Below, one piece after another: positions 45,063 to 57,700 of a stretch of 64,000 nucleotides of DNA. Made by a program: the position numbers and the translations under genes. The notes under the pieces are model-generated. The model was not told the DNA's origin. It worked only from the letters and a program-made list of their open reading frames with translations, and did not search any database. Each line of letters begins with the position of its first letter. Positions within the stretch are counted from its first letter, which is position 1. This DNA is from Lumbricus rubellus (Eukaryota; Annelida; Clitellata; Crassiclitellata; Lumbricidae). The stretch lies in NCBI GenBank assembly GCA_945859605.1, contig OX243811.1, positions 66,827,395 through 66,891,394 of the forward strand. Reading direction: 5' to 3'.

Positions 45063-45116
45063 GGCGCCCTTGTAACGGCTGTTACAGCACCATAGAAATC
45101 GTCATTGTTATTGTTA
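45063..45116 (+). repeat. hairpin-bearing tail repeat, copy B
   Basis: GGCGCCCTTGTAACGGCTGTTACAGCACCATAG (in parts: GGCGCC, then palindrome TGTAAC-GGC-TGTTACA, then GCACCATAGAAAT) with a GTTATT-rich end. It matches copy A at 19504-19566. Confidence 0.5.
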
Positions 45117-45904
45117 TCTGTAATTTTTTGTGCTTTTTGTTTGTCTATGATGTGAGTTTTTGTGTGTTTGACTTGAGCCGAAAGCTGCTAACAGTGAACA
45201 TTGCTGACTTACATTTGGTTTTTTTTTGTGAAAATGTATAGTGTAATGTTTGTTTTAATGTTCCCCTTGAAAACATGACCTTTAGGATTTCAATTCTCTT
45301 TGAAGTCTTAGCATGTCTATCAAGCAGTGCATCAATGGTTTATTTACTTAAGTAAATTTAAATATTAACATACAGTGCCACTTAATGTATTTTTAAAAAT
45401 AATTACTAACTCTTTATAATATGTAAATAAAATTACACTGGTAATTAATTTTTTTACGTTAACTGCTATTAGTAGTTGAGTTGATGTTTACTTGGAAAAT
45501 GTGAACATTATGATGAATGAAAAGGTTTTCTGCTGCAACTACTGCTGTTTATGTCAAATTTCAGATAACTTTGGTCGATTTGTAAGTATGTATGTATCAG
45601 TATCTAGACGCTACACTTGATGCAATTTGTTTTTACCTGTCAGTTTATGGTTTGTTCATTATCCGCCAGGAAGGAAGATGTCAATTTAATAAGCTCCTGT
45701 GGCAGATTAAATATAAAGAAGATATTAAAATTGCAAAGAATTTTGGCAGGTCATAAGGCAGGTCAAGAGTAAAATAGGCATTACGTCAAATGACCGATCA
45801 TGACCTATGATGATGTCGCCACTGATGAGGTACTTTAATTTTTTAAAGTTCCTATGATGAATATTCAGTTACATTGAAAAATGATGGTTAGGAAAGTGTT
45901 GGAG

Positions 45905-46010
45905 TAAGGGCATAGTTGTTATGTGGTTAGCGCACTCACCTCGTGGTATGAAGAGCTTGGATGTAGGAGGCTTCCTTTGAAATGATAGTTGTTCTGTGTC
46001 CAGAGTTTGA
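45905..46010 (+). mobile_element. tRNA-like SINE remnant
   Basis: TATGTGGTTAGCGCACTCACC resembles a tRNA box A region. The following GATGTAGGAGGCTTCC could be a decayed box B. No tail or duplication was found. Confidence 0.35.
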
Positions 46011-46866
46011 GAAAGTCGTTTACTCATAGCTGTTCCATGCCATCAATTGATGCTTAGTCACTGAATTGTGTTTGATAAATATGCAGTGAATTAAAATACC
46101 TTTAAAGTACATTATTTTTATATTGAATCTATAAATTTATGAAGCACCTTTCACAGTGCGCATCAATAATTAGAGGCGCTAATACTTCGAGTGTTTGATT
46201 CTAGCTTTTAAAAGATACTGCACTGGTTTGTATGTTGGTGGATTAGAGAAATTTGACTTTCAGTTAAACATGCAAATGTTGTTGCAATTTGCGTGCACGA
46301 AAGCACACTTCTCTGTTTTTGTGTGTGGCTAATATGTTTGCGGCTTAAAAGTACGGGATGTATTATTTCCGTTGTTGATTTGATTTACCACTGATCACCA
46401 AATCCTGGCAGTGCCCTGAAACGAAGTCCTACAATGAAATCAGTTTTAAGTGTGGACATTAATTGTTTTGTTAATTGCTTTATTTAATCTTTTGTCTACT
46501 AACTTATTCCAGATGTTGTTATTAAATGTGAAACAGTTAGAACGAGTGTTTAGAGAAGGAACACGAAACCAGTGTAGGCATTTGGCGATATTTACTAGGT
46601 GCAACTTGTTCACTGCATAAGTGTTGTGTACAGTGTAAGCCAGTCACATTTTACGTGACTAATAGTGCTATGAGAGAAAGGTTAAAGCTTTGCTTTGTGA
46701 AACATTTTAATGAATGAAATGGATATGTTACAGGGGTGTGTGATATCTTGTGGTGAGCATGCTGGACTCTTGATCCTGGATTTTAAATTCCCAATGGGTA
46801 TTCTTCTACAGCAAGCCTTTACACAGGCCATATTTATATTGTCAGTTGGCAAGGTTGTGGTGAGCT

Positions 46867-47118
46867 CAGGGCTGAAAGTGGTTTGGAAAAGTTGCCAGGT
46901 CTCACTTTGGTGGACGAGCACGCCTTTGGCCCATAAATGTTTCTGACGACGTTTTTCCTATAGTCATTTGCCCAAAACTACCAAAAATCGTACCATTTTT
47001 ACCTACTTTTGGCATCTGACGGCCTGTTTTGCGACCCGGCTGAGACCCGGCAACAGCAGGTCTCGATAATCGATGCGGGGTCTCAGACCCGGACCGACCC
47101 GGCTCACTTTCAGCTCTG
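46867..47118. mobile_element. hAT-like MITE with 8-bp target duplication
   Basis: Inverted ends CAG(G/A)GCTGAAAGTG enclose 252 bases. The flanks are the identical octamer GGTGAGCT at 46859-46866 and 47119-47126. The interior is GC-rich on the right side (GAGACCCGG and GGGTCTC words). No coding capacity. Confidence 0.88.
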
Positions 47119-50100
47119 GGTGAGCTAGAGGACTGGTCACTTGCCTTGGTATGCCGAGGCTCGGAAATTGGCATTTGTTTTCTGAGAATTGTAAATGTAA
47201 TAATAACTAATTCAGAATTTCTAAAGCGTTGCAGTAAAGCTAATTGTAGGGCACCAGGTTATTTACAAGCACTGCATTGTATCAGAAAGGTTGTCAAAAG
47301 TTTGAAGTCCAGTTGGTTCTTGCACAAACAGAAATGTTTTGCTTTGGTACAGACAGCTGTGTATATATTTTTCTACTGTCTTCTAAAATTTGGAATAATT
47401 ATATTTTGCTATGAAGGTTCAGTGTATTCAGCTGTTATGAACTTTTAGTAATATGGTTACTCAGGTGTTTTCTTGCATCGAAGTGAATTATAGCCGTTCG
47501 TTGACTTATTAACATCGAAACACAATGATCAAGTATTAGAACTTTGCAGAATGATCAATTGCATAGAAGAAATTAATTGTTTGAAGTAGGCAGTTGTTTG
47601 TTTGTGTGTTTATTGTTAATTTGGTTCAATTATTTGACTTAAACGAATTTTTATCATATTCACATAATACGAAGCTTAGAATTGCATGATTTCAATACAT
47701 TACGCTTAAGACGAAATTCGGTTAAGGCTAAATTTTTACTGTAGGTCATCATTCTGCCTTTCAGTCTTATCAATTAGTAATGTATGTGTTTGTGAAGTAC
47801 TATGAGTAGCTGTCACTGTAATGTCCAAAAATAGAGAAACTCTAACAGTGTTCCTTGACTGGTTAAGTACCGGTACCGCATGTGGGTTTATATGAAATAC
47901 AATTTATAATTAAGTTGTGTAAAATTAATTTTTAGTCTACATATGGTCTTATTCTGAAACTGTCCCAATTCTTCTCCAGTTCTCCTTGGACAATTTTACT
48001 CCATTCACTGTTGTCTTAAATTTCTCTCTCGCTATCTGTATCTCTGTAACTAAGAGAATTATAATCCTGTTGACGAATTTAGGTCAAATCATATAGGCCA
48101 AGTTGTTCTGAGTCCTGAGCCAGTGCCAAGCATGAGTAAAACGGAGCACAGCTGAAGTTTACAGGCAGGTTATAACATTATTAGGATGAGCAATGTTGTG
48201 TTACATTTCGTGTAATAGAAAATCAAGAGTATTTGAACATTTGCTAACCCTCCAGCAGCTTCGTCAGAGGTGATTTTGGTTAATTAATAATTAGGTGATA
48301 AAAAAGTATGATACGAAGTACTTAAATAATAATATAAAAGTAAATGTAAGGAAGGTCTATACAAAATAATTGTATAAAAGCAAATTTTGCACTGTAACCG
48401 ATTGCGATCTGTCAACCGGATTGTTCAATAAAGAATATTATTAAATGCAATATTATACAGTGTAGTGTGATTTAGACTTTATAACAATCTTCCAGGTTTC
48501 GGATTCATATCGGGGTCTTGGTGATCCAGGTTCCTGTTCCCCATTTTTAAACAGAAATAAAAATAAATGAGACAAGAGTTTGAAGTGCAACATAACATGT
48601 GTTGAACATAAACAGATGATCGGTATCTTTAGACATCTGCTCTGCCTTGCAAATATTCTCACTCCTGATAAACGCTGCTAAATTTAGCATTGCGTGGAGG
48701 GAACAGGCTACAAAACAAGACTGAAAGCATTTGGTTATCAATGCATTTGATAATGTAAACCTGTGTACCAGACAGTGATGTTAAGTAGACCTCCAAGGGA
48801 TTTTTTAGCAGTTTTGTTAACAATTTGCAATCTAATCAAGATGTTTTATCGTTGCGGAACTCTAATGCTGATTAGCATTTTAACGACGAGAGTACATCTG
48901 TACTTATTAAAAAATTACTGGAAAACTGTCCGATATTCTTTCACTTTAATTAATTGTCAGCTCTTCGTTTAAAAGTGTTGCGAAGTGGAGGCTCGGTTTC
49001 AGATAGGGGACCACAACTGATGCCAATCTGAGCTAAGAACTTTATGGCTCCACAATGTTCAGAGCATTGGTCCAGCTAATCTCAGGGTGAATCTGGTGAC
49101 TTTCTGGTCAAGAAGGGAGTGCCAGAAGACAAGTGAAAATCCCAAGATGCTACACGGGGCTGTAGGTCTACCCCATGACTTTACACCTTCTTACCTACAA
49201 GCTGGGGTTATGCAAGCTATCGCCCGATAATATTGTTATACATGTAGAAAAAAAACTTTACTTGGATTTGCAGAGAAACTGATACAAGAAAGCAAGAATT
49301 CCAGTAGGCTAGGTCTACATTCTTAGCAAATCCTGCTTTGGCCTGCAGTGATTGGACCAGGATGTCACTGGACAAAAATTTTTTATGGGGGACCGAGGGT
49401 TTGCATCTGCATTGAGAAGGGTGTTTCATACACTATAGGCCTATAGCCTTGCTCTTGCTGTCTTTCTCTTCTAGTATTCGAATGGACTCCGAGTAGACCA
49501 AGGCCTGTAGACCTACATAGCCTGCACAAGTACCACAACTAGGAAAATTACTGAAGTTGGTGGCGTTTAGACTGACTTGCAATGGAGAATACATTACGAA
49601 GACCTAGACCTGGCCTACCCAACAGTTGATGCTTCATAATTTCGTGTGATAAATTTTGTAGGACCAAAGTAAGCGGTAACAAAGATCACCTATAACTTAC
49701 GCCCTAGACCCCATCTTTTTGTTCTACCAATTAAGGATGATAGAAACTTTATTCCGAGGGTTCTCTTTGCCTCCAATTAATGACAGACATTGTTATGTTC
49801 ACAATATTTTTGCCATTGGCAATTTTTAATGTGCTTTGACGTGTAACTGGGTGCGGTGTGTCACCTGGATTTGTCTCTTTTATAATTAAACGAAGATCAT
49901 ATAACACTGGTCCTTACAGAGAAAGTGTGGCCCTAACACAATTACCTGAATGTGAGTTAGCCTAGTTACCAGCGTAGGCCGGCCTACAGGCTTCAGGACA
50001 CAATGTCATGTAGCCTACTAGACTGTTGCTAGTTAGGCAGTTTTATCACCATTGATAATGCCAGATAGCCTGTAGTAACGTATGTTTGATTATCTTTTTT

Positions 50101-50236
50101 GCTTATCAGTTCCGTTTATAAGCAACGTTTCTTGAGCAATCGACGAAGTTTTGATAAGTTGTTCAACTGCTTCTGTTTCAAATTTAAATCGCTTGAAAGC
50201 AGAAGCTGAACTAGCTTCATCACTGCGAAGGACAAA

Positions 50237-51675
50237 ATGAGTTGGATCCGTGTTTTGTGCGGTACGCTGTTTAGCCTACATTAATTTTAAATGCTAACAA
50301 ATTAACAATTAATGACGATGATGACGACGACGATGACATCAACAACAACACTTATTGTGCCGTAATCATCGACGTGCGTAATTATATCGTAGGTCTAATA
50401 AAAAAGTTTTATACCGTAGCGCTAAAGCTTATGATAATTCTAGAATCTAGGGTTCCAAAATTAAGACATAGGCCTATAATTATTCGGTTATAATAATTAT
50501 TTATTAACCTGAACACGACTTGGCTTTGGTGTATCTAAATACAGCCGTCAACAAAAATTAATATGATGGGGCCTAATATAAAATGATTGTTGTCTTTCGT
50601 TAGGCCTACTATAGGCCTAATAATGGCATATCCTAGTCGCCAGGATATTGTGCAGCCTGTTCATTATTGCTTTAAACAGAAGTGACCTAGGCATAACATA
50701 GCAAATTGTCACACGTTTAGGCTCTTTCTAGCATCTACAGGCATCCCTGACTGTATTAATTTTCATTTCTGTGCATAGAGCACAGTGTAGGCTACAGTGG
50801 CGGATCCAGAACTGCTTCAAGGGGGGGCCAAAATCTTAGATCTTGGGCGGGAAAAAGAGCAATTTTTTGAAAGTTCGAAAAAATTAATAGTGATCGGTCG
50901 TTGAGGAAAAAAAGTAGGCTACTTTCATCCGCCAAAAAGTTGATGACCTTTTTTTAAGTCATCCGGCTAATTTTTCGGGAAAATCATACCATTTCATCCG
51001 CCAAAAAAGTTGATGACTTTTTAGCCCTCGACTTGAAAACCGAATGGGGGGGGGGGGGGCCACGTTCCATACAGTTTTCCGAATAGGGGGGGGGGCCAAT
51101 AGCCATTACACCCATATTCGTATTGCTAATTTCAGACCAAATGGGGGGGCCACGTCCCATGGCAGTTTGAAATGGGGGGGCCATGGCCGGATTGGCCCCC
51201 CTGGATCCGCCTCTGGTAGGCTATGCCTATTGGGCTTTATCAAAAATACAATTCAAAGATCAGGCCTGTTAGGTAGGCTATTATTTTGCTAAAAATTAAT
51301 GGACAATTGGACATGCGTAATAGATGATAGGCTACAGACATGCATGCTCGCGATTCAACATGCAAGATGCGCACAGACAGAGAATGTAGGCTAGGCCTAC
51401 ACAAAGCAAAAAACTGTGAAAATTCTCTGTCTCTGTCTCTGTCTGTCTCTCTGTCTCAGGGTGAGAATTGCCGGGGGGTTGGGGGGGGGGGTTCAACCCC
51501 CAGTCTTTCTTAGAGCCCCATGTTAAAGTATGTTTTTCATACCCCAATTTCAAGTTTATCATAGGCCAACCCCCCAGTTATGTTTCCACAATTCTCATAC
51601 TGCTATGTCTATCTGTCTCTCTGTCTTTGTCTATCTGTCTCTGTCTGTACGTCTGCCTCTCTCTGCGTGTCTCTG

Positions 51676-51708
<33 letters not shown>

Positions 51709-54700
51709 CTCTCTCTCTCTGTCCTAGTCCTATAGCGACCTCACCTTCTAAATGACCTGAACATGACTCGGTCATCGGTATGACTGCTTTATAACAGATT
51801 ATGACCAACATTTAAAAATTATTTCATACGAAATTAGTTTAAACTCTGATTTAAAAAAACTCAAACTCCACATGTAGGTATCCTGATGAGCGTTGCGGTG
51901 ACGTACGCTGACCTTCCATCTGGTTGCACTCCATTGAGTGACTTCACCTACTCCACCGTTGACCCAACGTCTTTCTATGAAGCAAACAGTGAACTGCAGG
52001 GAGTGTCTCCTCCACTTCGCATTGGATCATGGAGACCAGATCGATCGATTCCAACCCAACATTTCGCCATCAACCAATGCAAGAACGGAGCAGCACCCAT
52101 CAGACTGATGCCGTATTCAGGTAAGATTTAAGAACTCTAGAGTAGGCTTAGGCTAAAGCTGCGTTTGTAGGTAGGCCTATCTTATGCCGGTAGTAAAAAT
52201 GTTAATGAATTATTTAATAAAAGTATTAGAACTCAATGAGTGTTATGTTTCGGATGATGTTTGAATGAATGTCTGAAATGAATGAATGAATGGATGAATG
52301 AATGAATGTTTAACAGCCAGCGTCGCTATTCAAACAGAACATATCGCGCTGGGTAGGCCTAATCCGATGTTTCAGCCTACCGAATAATTAATAGGCTAAA
52401 CAACAATCGTCTCGAATTAATTCTGATCATTTTAGGCCAGTTAAAATGTAAATTAAGTGAATTATCAATAATAATTATTGTTATTATGTCTTTATTATTA
52501 GGCCTACACTAGACTGCGTTTCACCATCACATTTTGCATTAGGCTACTATTACTGAGAGACTGAACAGAGTTCGCCGTAGGCTATTAGATCAAATGCCGA
52601 AGACTGTTGATGATAAATTATGTTGCAGCCGTTCTGACGGGCGAAGGCATCACGTACGATGCGTACACGATGGAGCGATGGTCTGACCCCGCTCGATCCG
52701 ATGAGATGCAACAGCAGACACCGAGTCGAGTGGGTGCTCCGTGGGACAAGGTGACCAGTCTAGGAACGAACATGAAGCAGCTCGTCTCTGGACCGGATGG
52801 AAATCCAAAGGCAGAATTCACAGGTAGGTCCTAGGTCTTTAATTGCTGCTGACTTTGCAATAGCTAGAGTGTAGCACATGCATAGGCTAAGCCCTACATT
52901 TATAAAAAAAATTAGACTAGACTAAGTCTCAACACATTTTTTCACTTTCTTCAGTTTCCACTTTAGTTTCTCTCTTTCTCTATTCTACCTTTCTTCCTGA
53001 TTAATTATTTCTAGCCAGCACAAACTGAAAGAGTGTTAGAGGCAGATCTGTGATAGCCTACGCAAGAAATATTCGCTTTATCGGATAGGCCTATTATAAA
53101 AACTTGTTCTTGAAGACGACGAGCTTTACAAACATTTTCAGACAATTTTAGACTACGTACGGTAACTAGTTTGCCCTAATTAATGACCTTCTCATGCTAG
53201 GAGTCCATTGAAATTAAAATGCCACTGAATTGTAACAGCTGTGCAATTGTGCATCCTTTCTATTCTTGTTGACCTGCATTTCGCTAATGCAGAATCAATT
53301 TTTCCATTTGATTTGCAGCAGAGTTTACCGTTAGCATGTATTTGCGAGAGTCCCGTCATCATCCCATGTAGCATAACTCAATTATTAATTTTTTTCGTGC
53401 AGGCAACTCGGGAATCAGAGTCGGAATCGCCGGAAGTGGCGAACCAGTCTGGTCGGACTTTGGAGAGATGTACGCCGATTTCGTCTACACTGATGACGTC
53501 GGAGGAAGTCTTGATGTAAACTTAATATGTTCTGTTCTGTGATGATTCACGATGACAATACAATTATATTTTTTATAGCTTTATAAATATCGTGTAGCCA
53601 ATATGAAGATGTCTGAGATTGATAATGAAAATATCATGGACCGAAAAACGGACAATTGAATGGGTGCTGAAGGCGGTAGGAGTGGAGAGGAATCTGCTGA
53701 AGACAGTAAAAGAAAAAAAAAGATTTATTTTGGACACATCACGAGAAGAAAGGGAACATGCATTGAGAAAGACATCATGCAGGGCACAATGCCAGGAGAC
53801 CGGAAAAGAGGAAGACCAAGAACAAACTGGCTGGGCAACATCAAGGAGTGGACTGGATTGACATTGGGAGAAATGATAAGACTGACGAAAGACAGGAAGC
53901 GTTGGAAGAACATTGTAGGCTACATGATGCGGCCAACCCTCGAATCGAGGATGGCTGAGAACAGAACAGAACAGCCAATATTCTCTTTCCGTGCATATCT
54001 TGCATTTTGAATTGCGAGCATGGTCTGTAGTCATCTATTACGTAGACCTATGTCCATTTAGCAAATACCATTTGGGAATAATCTTTGAATTGTATTGTAG
54101 GCCTATGCATGGGCGCCCGCACATAGGAGCAAGAAGAGGGCAATCGATTTATTTCTTATTATTTTTCAAACTAGGCTACTACTTTAAGGTTTTTAACTAA
54201 TTTCTTCGCACTAATGCGTCAATTTTACTAATTACACACAACGCGGAACTGAGAAACCTCTGTGAAAACAGCCGTGTTCTTAATTTTCTGCTTTGCATTT
54301 TCAAGCTCTTACTCAAATAATTGACCGACAGGTGCTGTTGGTCCGAGGTGCTGGACTCTTGACCCATAGATTCAATTCAGCCAATCCTGTTCTCTTTCCG
54401 TGGTGTGGTACCACTATCAACGGTGTAGCAGTGTCCTTTCCATGTCCAGCAGAAAGAGAAGGTAAGTAGGCCTAGGCTACAGGCAATGCACAATGTTCAA
54501 TGTTCATCGACGTAACTATAGAACTACATATGTACTGCAGTGATTAGATCGTATTGTATATGCAGATTTATACAGCGCTTCTCGCAGAATGACTACTCAG
54601 AGGTGCTCTCTGTAACGAAAACTACAGGGGAAATGAATGCCTTTAAAGAAGAAGTGACTGATGTTGAAAAATTACTCAATATAGCCTAGGCCTTAGTATA

Positions 54701-57700
54701 GTAGGGGAGAAAGGTAATCTCAGATGGAGAGCCACCACAGCAAACGCTTTATGCTGAGCAAGAGCTGTCCCAGTAGGGCCTACTTCAGACCAAAAGATAT
54801 GTGATAACCACAAATGGTTTCAACAGACTGTCATTCACAGACATGCAAACATCGAGGTCTACTTTTTAAAACTCTGACGTAGCACAGCAACCCTGAAATA
54901 GCTTTTGTCTTGTAGACCTATTGTTATGCTTAAATTAAGAGATAGTTTTGTTGATTTTTAAGTATCGGACGGAGGAGAGGGCTTTCTCGAAGGCAGCTGT
55001 AGCGGAGGTGTCCTGCACATCATCCTTCACACGACGAAGCCGATCGCTCTAACGGACGTCCAGTGGGCAGCCAACACGCAGGCGGCATGGGGAGGAGACC
55101 ACACAATGCACACATGCGCATCGGAGTGCGTCATGTCCGGAGATGGGAAACAGGTCGATATCACGGTACCTGGAGCCTCAGGTTAGTATAGACATAGAAT
55201 CGTGTATTTTACATAACAAATGAATCTATGTACACATCATCATCGGAGCAGCATTTCGTATATCACGTTAGATAGCTTCACGTTCGATAACATAAAATGA
55301 AACAGCACAGTAGTATATGTATAATAATAGTCTATAATAGTATTCGTTGAAAGTGATTAATTATTAATTTGTTTGTCTAGGAACGATGGCGTTTGCAATA
55401 AACGTCATTGGTAAATACGTCATTCCACCAGACTGGACGAACAACCCATCGACAACCTCTTGTACGTTGAAGGACGACTCTGCCGCTTCCGGTGGCCTCC
55501 AGTGGCCGTTCCATCGACGACCTCGACAAGCGGAATTCTGCACGACACTGCCCTCTCTCGATCCATGCACCAGTTCGTTCTGTAAGGACACGGCCTGCCA
55601 AGAGTCGATCTCTGCTCCTGGAAACCAGGACTTCCGGCTCGTGATCCAGTTGGAGCAGCCAATAAGTGGGATTGACCAGATACAGATTGCCATCAACACT
55701 GGCGACCTCTGGGACCAAAGTCATCCAATGATCACCTGCACTCCTGCTCAGTGAGATTAATATATTCACCTAATGAGATGTGAACATCTGTCATCATATG
55801 TATGTGTTGCCTAAATTCCCTAAAAGTCTCATGATTATCATAATATATGTAATTATATATTTAAGCCTATATAAATATGCATCATAATAATTATATATAT
55901 ATATATATATACATGCATGGCCTTCGAAGAGCTGATAATTTGCTCTTGCTGCATTCAGCGTAGGGCCAGTGAATATCTTTTGTGATAGTTGTAAGTAGGC
56001 CTTTGCCCTGTGAACATTTTAGATCAGATCTATAATATTTTATAATATGTCCTGTGAATATCTCTAACCATATCCTTATTGCCTTTGAATTCAGCTGTGT
56101 ATGCTGCATATAATTATAATTATATATAGCCTGTGTAGCTGTCATTATCTTAATAATATGTCAAAGATGAACAGCATGTGAACATCTTAGATCAAAGCAT
56201 AGATGTAAAAAACGATGGAAACGAAATAAAAAACGGTAAAAAACGTCGTTTTTTCGAAAAAATAAAAAAAGACAAAAAAATCCGATAAAACACGGAAACG
56301 GAAAATAATTTTACTTTGCTACATCTATAACCGCATTTTAACCTTGAAAACCTTGATTAGGAACCTACTACACGTAGGCTATCTCTTAAATGATGATGTT
56401 AAACGATGAAATAATGACTAGTTAGCTGAATTCTTGAGAGTTGGCGGAAAACATAAGGAATATCAGAAAAAAGTTAAAATTAAGGAAAATAATAACAGAA
56501 AGTATATGAATAAATAAATTTAAAGAAAAAATAAAAAAAAGATAAAAAACGATGAGAAAAAAACGAAAAAAACGACGTTTTTTGGGAGAGAATAAAAAAC
56601 GGGAAAAAACGTATTTTACAACTATGGATCAAAGCATCTTTGTGGGCATATTCGATTTTATCTGTATGGCCTCAATATAACTTGCCTCTAAGTTAGTTCA
56701 CTGTAACAAAGTACATCGTCACTGGATGCACTCCGCCAGTGCCAGTCCCAAGCCTGGCTAAAGTAGGAGGAGGGCGACACTAATAGCAGCAAGCAAGTTC
56801 ACTGTTTCATTTGATTTGCGCACTTATATATCAACCAGACATATTTTCATGCATGGGCGGAGTTTGGTTTCCATTCTTGGGGGGGGGGCTAAAAAAAATT
56901 TCTACAGCCCAAATGTTGATGACTTTTTTAGTCATCGAGTTTAAATCTCGTAAAAACCATACTATTTCTACGGACACACCTATATTAGTCATCCAGTTTA
57001 ATTGATATCTCATAAAAACCATTATTATTTCCGTAAACACCTTTTTTAGTCATCGTGTTTAAATGAAATCTCATAAAAATCATCTATTTTCCGTGAACAC
57101 CTTTTCTATAACACAAGATAAGAATATTCTTTAATATACCAACTGCTATCCGCATTTTGGTGTACAGGCATGGTATAATAAACAAACGTACATAATTTCT
57201 TTATCCAATCGATGTCAAATGTTTTCAAATAGCACAAAATTCTAGGTCCAAAATCCAATATAATTTTTTTTCTGAAAAAAATAACTGTGTTAATTTAATG
57301 ACCATCAATTTATGCTGCACTTTGGTTTATATGGTATTACATTCAAATATGATAGAGTTTAATTGAAATCTCATAAAAATACTATTTACCGTAAACACAT
57401 CGAGTTTAATTGAAACCTCATAAAAACCATAAAAAATTTGTACACACCTTTTTTAGTCATCGAGATTATTTGGGATCTCATATAAAACATACTATTTCTG
57501 CGAACACACCTTTTTAGTCGTCGAAATTAATTTAGATCTCATAAAAAGACTATTTTTTGTAAACACCTTTTTTGTGATCTCATAAAAACCATACTATTTC
57601 TGCGGACACACCTTTTTTAGTCATCGAGATTAATTGAAATCTCATTAAAACCACACTATGTTTCGTTAACACCTTGTTTAGTGAACGAGTATAATTGAAA

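Larger units (their letters stand above)
43190..50236. other. ZDHHC 3' UTR and spacer before the GH81 gene
   Basis: No coding exon was recognised. It contains the 60-bp TTAA hairpin element, a reversed LINE/SINE tail (44187-44225), a hairpin tail repeat (45063-45116), a tRNA-like SINE remnant (~45905-46010) and a hAT MITE (46867-47118). Towards 49.4 kb the sequence becomes rich in TAGGCCTA-type words. Confidence 0.55.

Noticed and set aside
54332..54461. GH81 exon 5 as an exapted SINE (GCTGGACTCTTGACCC resembles a tRNA-like SINE head, compare 46757)
   Set aside because: The encoded [10 protein letters not shown] fits the expected GH81 N-terminal pattern, and the similarity is limited to about 15 bases.
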